16,950 bases of DNA from Acidimicrobiaceae bacterium (GTDB lineage Bacteria; Actinomycetota; Acidimicrobiia; Acidimicrobiales; Ilumatobacteraceae), in contig DMQJ01000412.1 in the NCBI GenBank assembly GCA_003455715.1, positions 1 to 16,950 on the forward strand, read 5' to 3'. The notes under the pieces are model-generated. The model had not been told where the DNA came from. It did no database searches and was given only the letters and a program-made list of their open reading frames with translations. A program made the position numbers and the translations under genes. The stretch's first letter is position 1; each line of letters begins with the position of its first letter. Positions 5,705-13,474 of the stretch are shown here, piece after piece.

Positions 5705-8700
5705 CCGTGCTTGAGGTTCGCTGCGATCGCAGTTCGTTGTACAGCGCGGTGGTTGCCGGCGATGGCTCGGCCTCGAGGTCGGCGAGGTACACACACAGTT
5801 CCTCGTACGCGCCGACGAGGCCTCGTGTGTTGCCAGCATGCGACTCGAGTCGCATACGGAGCCGGTAGAGGTGCTCGTCTCCCGGGAGTCCGCGCAACCC
5901 TCGACTGATCGCGTGCCGGGCGAGATCGTGCTGACCGGCTTCCAGCGCGAGCGCCACGAGGCGGTCGACGGTTTGTTCGATGACACGAGCCGCCTCGGCG
6001 ACATCCTGATCACGGTGTGCCCAGTCGTAGCCGACGGCGTCGAACGGAGGACCGTCGACCATCGAGAGTGCATCGCGTAGCGCCGACATCGCCTCGGTAG
6101 ACGACATGTCATCCGCCGCGGCGATGGCTCTGCGGAGCAGGTCGAGGTCGGTCGTGACACGCGGGTGCAGCCGCAGCGTGCCGTGAGCACGATCGGCCGC
6201 TGGCATGACTGGGGTGCCGTCGTCGAAGTCGCCGAGCGCCCGCCGGACTGCAGCGACGAAGTTCCACACCGTCTTCGGCTCGACTGGCTTGCCGCCCCAC
6301 AGCGCGTCTTGCGCAGCCGACGCGGCGAGCGTCCCACCTCGGCAGGCGAGGAGCACGGCGAGGATGAGCTCGCGCCGGCCGATGTCGGGTCGGTCCGGGA
6401 TCGAAGGCACGCCGAGCACCCGCACGACGAGTTCCGGCCCGGTCGCCTCCGTCGCGAACAACTGGCCGTCTGAGTCGGTGGCGGGTTCGCCAGGTGCGTT
6501 CGACGGGGCGTCGCTGGTCATCTGCCCGGCGCTGAAGTCGACAGCGAGCACGTGGGTGGTGTCCACACCGTGCTCGTGTCCGTTGACCCGATGGCTGTTG
6601 ACAACGAAGGGTTCGACGCTGGACCGCGCTTCATTGCCGACGCCTTCGTCTCGCGCATGCGGTCCAAGCGCCAAGGGGTCGACGGTGTCCGGCTCGACCT
6701 CCGGGAGATCGACGACGGCGACAGTTGCGGCGGCGATGGCATCGGCTGTCGATGCATCGAGCCGGACTGGTGTGAAGTCGATCCCGACGGGTTCGAGCCG
6801 AGCGGACACGCCATCGCCTGAGATCTCGATTCGTGCTCCACCCTCCGCGATCGCGGCGCGGTCCGATGCCATCACGAGCGCTGCACCTCGCCGCCGCGAG
6901 AACGTGGCTCCTGTGGCCTCTTGGCAGCCGCTGGCGACGATGACGGTGGCCTCGATGGGCGCTCCGCCTCCAACGCGTGCCCGGAAGGAGTCGGCTCGTG
7001 AGTCGTGCCGGATTGCTGCGTCGACGGAGTCGACGGCGTTCTCTGCTGCCTCGATCGCTTCCGTGAGTGTCTTCGCGGTCAGACGGTGGCGGGGAGCGAC
7101 GAGGGGATCGACGTCGATGTCGACGATCGAGACGTACGCGTCGGCGAGATCGTTGCCGCAGGCGAGCTCGAGTGCGACGGAGCGGAGAAGGCCAGCAGTG
7201 CAGTCGGGAGGACCCGTGACGGAGAGGGTGCCGAAGGCCTCGAGGTCGATGAGGAGTTGGCGTCCTTCGCGTTGGCCGATGGTGACCAGTGCGGGGATGC
7301 CTGCGGGGAGTTCATCGGGTGGCACGGGACTCTCCGGGTCGTAGTCCAGTCGCCACGCCCACCCGCCGTCGGCGGCGCGCCATGCGCCAACCGTTGGCGA
7401 ATGCTGCGGTGCGTCCCAGAGGATCTCGATGCCGGCCTCTTCGGAGAGTTCGACGGCCAGAGGAGCGCCGGTGACCTTGCGCGGGTCGAGGTCTCGTATC
7501 AACGTGGCCATCTGCTGGCCGGCCCATCGGACCAGTGGGACATCGGCCGCTGCGACGACAGCGATCTCGGCATCGCTCGGGATCACGGCAGCTGCCGCTG
7601 ATCCTCGAGTCGCTCGTCGACGCCTGAGCCACCGCAACCGAAGTGCGAGGCCGGTGCTCAGCGCGGTGGCTCCTGCGAGCCCGACGAGGATTGGGGCCGG
7701 ACTTCCTCCGTTGCCGCTTGTCGCCGCTTCCGTGTCGGTGGGCGTGGTCGGCACCGTCACGGCTGGAGCCGGCGCTGGAGTTGGCGGCGGTGGCTGCGGG
7801 GTCGTTGTGCTCGGAGCTGGGGGTGTGGCTGTGGTCGGCGGTGGGGTGGTGGTCGTAGGGGTGGTGGCGAGAGAGTCGTCGGTCTCACCGACCTCCGTCG
7901 TCTGGTCCGGCTCGGATGGAGCATCGACCGGCTCCGCCACTTTCGGCTCTTGCGGCGCCGGGATGACGAGGTTCCAGCCCACGACGATGAGGTTGGGGTC
8001 GGTGAGTCGTCTGCCATCGGGTTGGATGCGGTCGCAGTTGGCGTCGAAGAGCTCGGGGTAGCGAGTTGGGTCGCCGAGGTAGTGGCCGGCGATCGAGGAC
8101 AGCGTGTCGCCTCGTTGTACGACGTGGACGACGTCTGCTGCGGCTGTCGTCTCGGTCGGCGACTGGGGTGTCGGCACTTGCGGCGCACTTGGGAGGCGCA
8201 GCTGCCAGCCGGGGACGATCAGCTCGGGATTGGTCCACGATTGACCGTCTGGCTGGGGAAGTCCGCGATTGATTTCGTACAGCTCGCGCCACCGCAACCC
8301 ATCGCCCAGGTGCGCTTCGGCGAGGCTCCACGGGCTGTCGCCGCGTTCCACCTCGATCACGGTTGCCGTGTCCTGCGGGACGCTCGGTGGGGCGGACTCG
8401 TCTGCTGTGCTTGGAGCGACGGTGGTCCCATCAGGGGTGATGGTGATCGCGATGACGTGACCCGGTTGGGGCGACTCGTGCCCGAACGAGGGTGCGGTGG
8501 TGCCAGACGCAGTGGCTGCGGTGGTTCGAGGGACTGAGGCGTAGGAAGGCCCTGTGCTCTGGAGCAGGCTCAACATGAGGAGGACCCCGGCGACCAGGGT
8601 TCGGGCGGATCGTTGGAACGGTCCGGCGAAGGCGATGCGGGGTGCTTGGAATCCGCGGATGCCCGCGACGAACTCGACGACCACAGCAGTAGCGAAGGTC

Positions 8701-8906
8701 GCCCATGCGACCCACGCCGCCAACGTGAGCACGACAAACACCGTCGTGTCCGACACGGCCGTGTCGCGGAGCCGATCCCACCAATCGCCGCTCGGTGAAC
8801 CGGGCAGGCGGCCCCACGACGAGAGGAGAACGGGCAGTCCGACGAGCAGCGCTGCGAGTGCAGCGAGGCTCGCGACTCCGCGGATGAGCGCTCGCAGGCG
8901 ATTCAT
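5697..8906 (-). CDS. Membrane-spanning LysM and BTAD-type transcriptional regulator
   Basis: The 1069-aa product has three N-terminal helices (about 8-30, 54-80, 101-118), two LysM domains (about 183-238 and 259-316), and a Thr/Pro-rich linker (320-400). A fourth helix (405-424) follows, flanked by RLRWLRRRR. Positive-inside logic puts the LysM domains outside and the rest in the cytoplasm. Residues 440-740 form a mixed region with a degenerate ATPase-like turn (TGPPDCTAGLL, 564-574). The C-terminus has a winged-helix domain (824-912) and a bacterial transcriptional activation domain of TPR-like helices (918-1060), as in SARP/AfsR-type regulators. LysM domains bind N-acetylglucosamine glycans. 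The inferred role is sensing peptidoglycan and regulating transcription from the membrane. It is the last gene of the Tad operon, joined by an ATGA overlap to the TadG-like gene. Targets are unknown. Confidence 0.87.
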   Translation of the reverse strand: MNRLRALIRGVASLAALAALLVGLPVLLSSWGRLPGSPSGDWWDRLRDTAVSDTTVFVVLTLAAWVAWATFATAVVVEFVAGIRGFQAPRIAFAGPFQRSARTLVAGVLLMLSLLQSTGPSYASVPRTTAATASGTTAPSFGHESPQPGHVIAITITPDGTTVAPSTADESAPPSVPQDTATVIEVERGDSPWSLAEAHLGDGLRWRELYEINRGLPQPDGQSWTNPELIVPGWQLRLPSAPQVPTPQSPTETTAAADVVHVVQRGDTLSSIAGHYLGDPTRYPELFDANCDRIQPDGRRLTDPNLIVVGWNLVIPAPQEPKVAEPVDAPSEPDQTTEVGETDDSLATTPTTTTPPPTTATPPAPSTTTPQPPPPTPAPAPAVTVPTTPTDTEAATSGNGGSPAPILVGLAGATALSTGLALRLRWLRRRRATRGSAAAAVIPSDAEIAVVAAADVPLVRWAGQQMATLIRDLDPRKVTGAPLAVELSEEAGIEILWDAPQHSPTVGAWRAADGGWAWRLDYDPESPVPPDELPAGIPALVTIGQREGRQLLIDLEAFGTLSVTGPPDCTAGLLRSVALELACGNDLADAYVSIVDIDVDPLVAPRHRLTAKTLTEAIEAAENAVDSVDAAIRHDSRADSFRARVGGGAPIEATVIVASGCQEATGATFSRRRGAALVMASDRAAIAEGGARIEISGDGVSARLEPVGIDFTPVRLDASTADAIAAATVAVVDLPEVEPDTVDPLALGPHARDEGVGNEARSSVEPFVVNSHRVNGHEHGVDTTHVLAVDFSAGQMTSDAPSNAPGEPATDSDGQLFATEATGPELVVRVLGVPSIPDRPDIGRRELILAVLLACRGGTLAASAAQDALWGGKPVEPKTVWNFVAAVRRALGDFDDGTPVMPAADRAHGTLRLHPRVTTDLDLLRRAIAAADDMSSTEAMSALRDALSMVDGPPFDAVGYDWAHRDQDVAEAARVIEQTVDRLVALALEAGQHDLARHAISRGLRGLPGDEHLYRLRMRLESHAGNTRGLVGAYEELCVYLADLEAEPSPATTALYNELRSQRTSSTVS

Positions 8907-9334
8907 GGCAACTCGACCTTCACGATGTTCACGGTCGAGGTGGCCGTGAAGCTGGCGGTCTCCGCGCCGGCGAGGCGGAGGAGCTGGAGGCTGGTCGCGC
9001 TGGTGACCGTGACCGTGATCGTCTCGTCGGTGATCGCGACGGTGCCGGTTGCGTCATGTGCAGCGAGGTAGTCGAGTGCGGCCCGTTCGGCTGCGACGGG
9101 GTCGAGAACTGTGAGCCCCTGCACCGCTGAGGCGGAGTCGAGTTCCTGCGCTCCAGCCCGGGCGGCGGAGCTGGCCAAGGCGAACGCGTCGCTTCGGGCA
9201 CGGAGCATGGTGCCGCCGTCGATGACGAGGCCGATGACCAGCACGCACGCGACGGTTGCGCTGATGGCCCAGACGGTGACCGAGCCTCGATCGTCGCGGA
9301 CCTCGATGCGTCGATGTTGGCCAGTGGCGATCAT
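8903..9334 (-). CDS. TadG-like pilus-assembly protein, short form
   Basis: The 143-aa product begins with a basic N-terminus and the TadG-type motif RGSVTVWAIS (16-25), a membrane helix (18-39) and the helix DAFALASSAARAGAQEL (49-65). A small exported beta-rich domain follows (about 95-142). Full TadG proteins carry a much larger C-terminal region (often vWA-like) that is absent here, but short versions are common in actinobacteria. At position +5 after Gly17 there is Trp22 rather than the Glu seen in the two TadE-like neighbours, so processing by the prepilin peptidase is doubtful. It is joined by ATGA overlaps at both ends, to the TadE gene upstream and the regulator gene downstream. It probably acts as a membrane-anchored pilus accessory. 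Confidence 0.75.
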   Translation of the reverse strand: MIATGQHRRIEVRDDRGSVTVWAISATVACVLVIGLVIDGGTMLRARSDAFALASSAARAGAQELDSASAVQGLTVLDPVAAERAALDYLAAHDATGTVAITDETITVTVTSATSLQLLRLAGAETASFTATSTVNIVKVELP

Positions 9335-9738
9335 GGCGACCGCTCCCGGAACGCGTCGCGGACCTCACTCGCCGATCCCGAGATGGTGAGGCTGCCGGGG
9401 AGAGGGAGCACGGACGCTTCTTGCAGGTCGGCCGAGCAGGTGACCGTCACTTCGATCACGTCATCGGCCACCGACGCGCTCATCGACATCGACCGGCACG
9501 ACGCCGAGCCGACGTCGAGCGTCTCGGCGACGGCGCGTTCCACGTCAGCGAGCCGGCTCTGTGGGTCCCGAGCGATCGACAGGTCTCGTGCGGCCATCCG
9601 TGCCGCAGCGTCGACGTCGGCGCGGGCGTTGCTGACCCGCCCGACGGCGATCACGCCAAGGAGTAGCAGCCCGAAGAGGGGAGCGAGGATGACAAGCTCG
9701 ACCGACACCGAGCCGCGATTGGATCGTCGGGCGCTCAT
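9331..9738 (-). CDS. TadE/TadF-like minor pseudopilin (second copy)
   Basis: The 135-aa product starts MSARRSNRGSVSVELVILAP. Gly9 followed by Glu14 at +5 and a hydrophobic helix (11-33) forms a class IV-type prepilin cleavage site (G/SVSVE). The exported part contains a helical segment, two cysteines (81 and 100, possible disulfide) and a beta-rich tail. It matches TadE/TadF pseudopilins, which help nucleate or stabilise Tad fibres. The start overlaps the upstream TadE stop by 4 bp, and the stop overlaps the TadG start by 4 bp (ATGA). Confidence 0.82.
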   Translation of the reverse strand: MSARRSNRGSVSVELVILAPLFGLLLLGVIAVGRVSNARADVDAAARMAARDLSIARDPQSRLADVERAVAETLDVGSASCRSMSMSASVADDVIEVTVTCSADLQEASVLPLPGSLTISGSASEVRDAFRERSP

Positions 9739-10181
9739 GGCTCGATCCGTTCTGTCGGTGCGTCAACGGTGACGGACACGGTGAACGACACACCGGGCAG
9801 GATCGACACGACCCGGCCCGAGACGGTCACGGACGACACTGCCGCGGTGCGGGTTGCGTCGACGTTGCGGTTCTCGAGTCCCCCGCCGGACTGGTCGAGG
9901 AACTCGGACGCGACGTCGATGCCCTCCGACGGTGATCCGTTGATGGTGCGGACGTGGTCGAGCCCGTGGCGTGCGGCGGTCTGCGCGACCGCGCGGGTGT
10001 GGTACCAGACGCCCACCTGCACGACCATCAGCAAGAGCAGCACCATCGCGGCGGACGCGATGACGAACTCGACCGTCGACGAGCCGCGGTCACGTGGTGA
10101 CCCTTGTTCGACGGGGTCGTCGGGGCGCGCGTGTTCGTCACGCGGCGGATCGAGTCCGCGGCCGTTGCGATGCTGTCGCAC
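9735..10181 (-). CDS. tadE: TadE-like minor pseudopilin (first copy)
   Basis: The 148-aa product has an extended, charged cytoplasmic leader (1-32), then RGSSTVEFVI at 32-41. Gly33 followed by Glu38 at +5 and a strong helix (39-60) gives the expected prepilin peptidase site (G/SSTVE). The helix is followed by WYHTRAVAQTAARHG, typical of TadE. The exported C-terminal part is beta-rich and contains no cysteine. The start codon is GTG at 10181 with a weak AGGG upstream; I kept it because no better start lies before the motif. It sits 11 bp after the small pilin gene and overlaps the next TadE by 4 bp. Confidence 0.8.
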   Translation of the reverse strand: MRQHRNGRGLDPPRDEHARPDDPVEQGSPRDRGSSTVEFVIASAAMVLLLLMVVQVGVWYHTRAVAQTAARHGLDHVRTINGSPSEGIDVASEFLDQSGGGLENRNVDATRTAAVSSVTVSGRVVSILPGVSFTVSVTVDAPTERIEP

Positions 10182-10192
10182 CGCTGGCCCTG

Positions 10193-10381
10193 TCAGAGCT
10201 CGAGACCGGCGATCTTGATGTCGACAGCTGCTGCGATTGCTGCCATCGCTGCGATGGCGATGGCCGCGGCGGCCGCGACAATGATCACCTTCTCGACGAT
10301 CTCGCCGCGCTCCGCCTCCTCGGCGGCGCGTGCTCGTGCTTCGATGAGTTGTGCCTGGAACCAGACGATGATCGCTGTCAT
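10193..10381 (-). CDS. Flp-like small pilin candidate, 62 aa
   Basis: The product has an amphipathic, Ala/Glu/Arg-rich N-terminal helix (7-25), the junction ERGEIVEKVII (24-34), and a strongly hydrophobic Ala/Ile helix (32-53). Size, position between tadC and tadE, and the Gly-x-x-x-Glu junction suggest an Flp-type pilin. However, Glu is at +4 after Gly26 with Lys at +5, unlike the usual G/xxxxE. I chose ATG 10381 because GGAGAAAGG lies 8 nt upstream. An alternative ATG at 10432 overlaps the tadC stop (ATGA) and would add 17 basic residues. It may be the major pilin or a small accessory membrane peptide. Confidence 0.65.
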   Translation of the reverse strand: MTAIIVWFQAQLIEARARAAEEAERGEIVEKVIIVAAAAAIAIAAMAAIAAAVDIKIAGLEL

Positions 10382-10389
10382 TGCTGTTG

Positions 10390-10398
10390 CCTTTCTCC
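10390..10398 (-). promoter_or_regulatory. Ribosome binding site for the small pilin candidate
   Basis: GGAGAAAGG on the minus strand ends 8 nt before ATG 10381. It favours this start over the upstream ATG at 10432 and would allow independent, stronger translation of a pilin than of the coupled genes around it. Confidence 0.55.
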
Positions 10399-10428
10399 GG
10401 TACCGGGGTTTGTGAGCCGGCCTTTCTG

Positions 10429-11313
10429 TCATTGGAAGAGGACGTAGATCGCGGGGAAGCCGAGGAAGATCATGAAACCGAGGAGCAGCAGGGTCGCCGG
10501 GATGCCCATGCGCTCGGTGATCGACGCCGCGTCTCGCTCGGCATTCGCGGTGAGGCGTTCGCGAATTGACTTCGCTTTGGATGAGACCGTGTCGCGCACG
10601 GCGGCCCCTTCGTCGCCGGCGAGAGACAGGGCGGCAGCGAGTTCGGTGAGGTCGGTCAGGTCGCATTCGTCGGCGAGACGCGCGAGTGCTTCCCACGGCG
10701 TCTCGCCACGGACGTAGCCCGTTCGAAGGGTTGCCTGCAGTTCTGCAAAGGGCCAGCCGTCGCCGGCTGCGGCAGCGGTCTGGATCGATGCGTCGATACC
10801 GCGCCCGCTCGCCAGGCACATGCCGGTGACGTCGCAGAACGAGCCGAGCGCGTGGGAGAACATGCGTCGCCGTTCGGCCGCCTGGGTCCGGACGGTGCGG
10901 ACCGATGAGAGACCGCCGATGGCCGCGCCGGCAATGGCGAGCCAGAAGGGGATGCCGATCGGGAGGTGGACGCCGACCAGGTAGCCGCCAGCTGCGACGA
11001 CCGGTGCCCAGAGGAACCCACACAGCGTGTAGACGACGATGAGTGCGGCCTGTTCGTCCGGGGCTCGGCGGAGCACCCGCAGGTCGGTGCGCATCGAGGC
11101 GATGATGCGCTCGACCGGGCCGAGCCGACGTGCCCACATCCCGACGCGGACGTCGACGTTGTCGCGTTCTGGGGCGATCTCGATCACTGGTTGCCCGAGG
11201 CGGGTGAGGGTCTGGGCGAGAGGTGGTCGAGCTGGCGACCAGCCGCTCCAGATCAGCCACAGACCACTCCCGGTCGCCGCACCTGCAAGGACGACGGCCG
11301 TGAGCGTGCTCAC
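10429..11313 (-). CDS. tadC: TadC-like inner-membrane platform protein
   Basis: The 294-aa product has membrane segments at about 4-24, 89-112, 115-136 and 270-293. Between the last two lies a T2SSF/GspF-type helical domain (about 150-265, FSHALGSFCDVTGMCLASGRG and LTELAAALSLAGDEG). TadC pairs with TadB to form the membrane platform that couples the TadA ATPase to pilus extension. The start is GTG 11313, overlapping the tadB stop by 4 bp (GTGA). The length fits the actinobacterial family. It is distinguished from TadB by its order in the operon and by the C-terminal helix ending the protein. Confidence 0.87.
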   Translation of the reverse strand: MSTLTAVVLAGAATGSGLWLIWSGWSPARPPLAQTLTRLGQPVIEIAPERDNVDVRVGMWARRLGPVERIIASMRTDLRVLRRAPDEQAALIVVYTLCGFLWAPVVAAGGYLVGVHLPIGIPFWLAIAGAAIGGLSSVRTVRTQAAERRRMFSHALGSFCDVTGMCLASGRGIDASIQTAAAAGDGWPFAELQATLRTGYVRGETPWEALARLADECDLTDLTELAAALSLAGDEGAAVRDTVSSKAKSIRERLTANAERDAASITERMGIPATLLLLGFMIFLGFPAIYVLFQ

Positions 11314-12155
11314 GCGGCACCCCCGGGCGCGCTAGTGAGGAAGCGAGGTACCGGGTTGGAGCGGCCCATTCGATGCATCCACCACAGACCGGCCGCCCAG
11401 TAGAAGCCGACGGCGGCAAGCACGACTTGTCCCACTGCGCTGTCGTACGGCTCGAGGTAGCGGCGGGAGAACACCGCAAGCAGCCCGACGAAGCCGCCGA
11501 TGATTAGCGCGGTGTACTTGAGCGCTGCGCGAGGGCGTTGGCGGGCGACGGCGATGCGCCGATGCGACTCGGCCTCTGCGTAGGCGGCGGCCGCGAGATC
11601 GGCCAGGACCTCCCGTACGCGCCTGCCGCCAGTCGTCGAGGTCAGCCGGAGCGCCGTGACGACGAGATCGCCGAGCGGATGGTCGAGATCCGTGGCGAGG
11701 TCGTCGAGCACGTCGCCAAGCGGCTCGCTGGAGAGCCGTTGCGCCATCCGTTGGATCTCGGGGCGGATCGCCACGGGCGCCGCTGCGGCGGTGGCGACCA
11801 GGACTCCCTCGACCCCTCGTGCGGTGCCCATCGAGTCGCGCAGCATCTCGGTCCACAACGCAATGGCCTCGGTGCGAGCCTCGTGACGTTCGCGGTCTGC
11901 TCGACGGGGCATCGCAGCGATCGACCATCCAGCAACGGCGGCACCGATCGCAGCGACGGGCCAGCGCGTGAGCACGAGCACCAGCAACCCTGCGCCGACA
12001 GCAGCGATCACACGATCGCGATCGAGCAGAGTGCTTGCGCGGGCGTGGGGCTGGTGTTCGGTCCTCGTCACGGGCACCGGCCGCCACGAACTCGCCGCCA
12101 GCCAGAGTCCTCCGACAACGAGCGCGCCGCACAACGCTGCCAGCGCGGTCACCAT
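11310..12155 (-). CDS. tadB: TadB-like inner-membrane platform protein
   Basis: The 281-aa product has helices at about 4-22, 49-64, 67-83, 212-230 and 240-260. A T2SSF-type helical domain spans about 96-210 (LWTEMLRDSMGTARGVEGVLVATAAAAP; LVVTALRLTSTTGGRRVREVLADL). It is the partner of TadC in the Tad assembly platform. The ATG lies inside the end of tadA (7-bp overlap, ATGGTGA) and has GGGAGG just upstream, so translation is coupled but also has its own site. Nothing appears broken. Confidence 0.87.
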   Translation of the reverse strand: MVTALAALCGALVVGGLWLAASSWRPVPVTRTEHQPHARASTLLDRDRVIAAVGAGLLVLVLTRWPVAAIGAAVAGWSIAAMPRRADRERHEARTEAIALWTEMLRDSMGTARGVEGVLVATAAAAPVAIRPEIQRMAQRLSSEPLGDVLDDLATDLDHPLGDLVVTALRLTSTTGGRRVREVLADLAAAAYAEAESHRRIAVARQRPRAALKYTALIIGGFVGLLAVFSRRYLEPYDSAVGQVVLAAVGFYWAAGLWWMHRMGRSNPVPRFLTSAPGGAA

Positions 12156-13474
12156 GCACCTCCCTCATGGAGCGACGGGTCGTAGCCGTGGGCCACGAGC
12201 TCGTCGAGCAATCTGACGGGGATCGGTGAGGTCGGGTTCGGTGTCGCCACGCCGTCGGGGCCGGCGCCGAACCAGACATCCGTCACCACCTGTCCAGTGT
12301 CCGGGTCGTACTGGTCGACATGTCGGATCTCCGAGACCACCCGTCGGCCGTCGCGGGTCTTCGACAGGAAGACGACTGCGTCGAGAGCGAGCGACGCGAG
12401 TTGCATCACATCGCCGGTCGCCCAGTCGCGTCCTCCTGCCCGGGCGTAGACCGACATGCGAGGGAAGACCGACCACGAGGAGTCCGCGTGGATCGTGCAC
12501 ATCGAACCGGCGATGCCCTGGCTCATCGCCTCCAACATGTCGATGACCTCGGGGCCGCGAACCTCCCCGACCACGATGCGATCGGGGGTGAACCGCTTGA
12601 TGGTTCGTGAGAGGTCGGCGAGCGTGATGCCGCCGACCCCCTCGCTGTTCGGCGGCCGTTCGAGGAACACGAGAACTTGGTCGTGACGCTCGGGCATCCG
12701 GTCGAGGTGCAGCTCAGGCTCCTGCTCCAGTACGACCACACGCTCGGATCGCTCGCAATCGTGCAGCAGCGCCCGGAGCAGTGTTGTCTTCCCGACGCCC
12801 TGACCTCCGCAGATCAGCAGGTTCCATCGGGCGCTGACGAAGGCCTTGAGCAGTGAGGCGACCCCTCTGTCGTACATCCCCCTGCGCACCAGGTTGTCCT
12901 GGTCGGCGTCGACCAGGAGATGACGGCGGATCGTCAGGTAGGGCCGAGGCGTCACCCATGCCGCCGCGGCGAGACGCGAGCCGTCGGGGAGCTGGAGATC
13001 GAGACGCGGATGCGCCGGCGTGAACTCGCGTTCCATGTGACCACCGCGCCGCGCCAGCGCCTGAATCATCGCGATCAGCTCAGCGTCGAATGCGGCGATC
13101 GGTTCAGCACGTTCGACGACACCATCGATCGTGACGAGCCGCACGTCATCGCAACCATTGACATGGAGGTCGGTGACATCGCGACGTTCCAGCAGCCGAT
13201 CGATCGCCGGCGCAGTGGAGAACGCGGCGGCGAGGACCGATTCGGTGATCTCGTCCTCTTCGACCTCGGAGATCTGTGGCTCGCCCAGCCGCAGCGCAGT
13301 TCGGGCACGGACATCGAGCTCGCGCCGAACGATCGCCCGTGCCATCTGCCGCTGATCGGCCTCGTCGGGTGGCCGCCGGCCCTCGTCAGAGCATCGGCGT
13401 AGGTAGTCGCCGATCTCATCCGCGACGAGTCTCCTCAGCGTTACCTCGACTCGTTCCACACCCAGGTCAGGCAC
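12149..13474 (-). CDS. tadA: TadA/CpaF-type pilus assembly ATPase
   Basis: The 441-aa product is a type II/IV secretion ATPase (T2SSE/CpaF). It has a helical N-terminal part (1-90) and a middle domain with DVTDLHVNG (about 99-107). The Walker A is GGQGVGKTT (223-231), the Walker B region is DRIVVGEVRG (298-307), and the His box TIHADS lies at about 327-332. It powers pilus assembly on the cytoplasmic side of TadB/TadC. I chose GTG 13474 because AGGAGGT lies 8 nt upstream and the product begins VPDLGVERVEV as in the family. An ATG at 13669 would add 65 Arg-rich residues from a frame lying over the CpaE-like gene, so I rejected it. The start overlaps the CpaE-like stop by 8 bp. Confidence 0.92.
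   Translation of the reverse strand: MPDLGVERVEVTLRRLVADEIGDYLRRCSDEGRRPPDEADQRQMARAIVRRELDVRARTALRLGEPQISEVEEDEITESVLAAAFSTAPAIDRLLERRDVTDLHVNGCDDVRLVTIDGVVERAEPIAAFDAELIAMIQALARRGGHMEREFTPAHPRLDLQLPDGSRLAAAAWVTPRPYLTIRRHLLVDADQDNLVRRGMYDRGVASLLKAFVSARWNLLICGGQGVGKTTLLRALLHDCERSERVVVLEQEPELHLDRMPERHDQVLVFLERPPNSEGVGGITLADLSRTIKRFTPDRIVVGEVRGPEVIDMLEAMSQGIAGSMCTIHADSSWSVFPRMSVYARAGGRDWATGDVMQLASLALDAVVFLSKTRDGRRVVSEIRHVDQYDPDTGQVVTDVWFGAGPDGVATPNPTSPIPVRLLDELVAHGYDPSLHEGGAW

Noticed and set aside
7740..7880. GT-rich low-complexity stretch that looks like a tandem repeat
   Set aside because: It encodes the Thr/Pro linker of the LysM-BTAD protein in frame. The repetition follows from codon use and is not an independent repeat element.
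10382..11479. Long minus-strand frame leading into the small pilin gene
   Set aside because: Upstream of 10432 it lies over tadC and tadB in another frame with Arg/Pro-rich composition. Only the last 62 codons (possibly 79) look coding.
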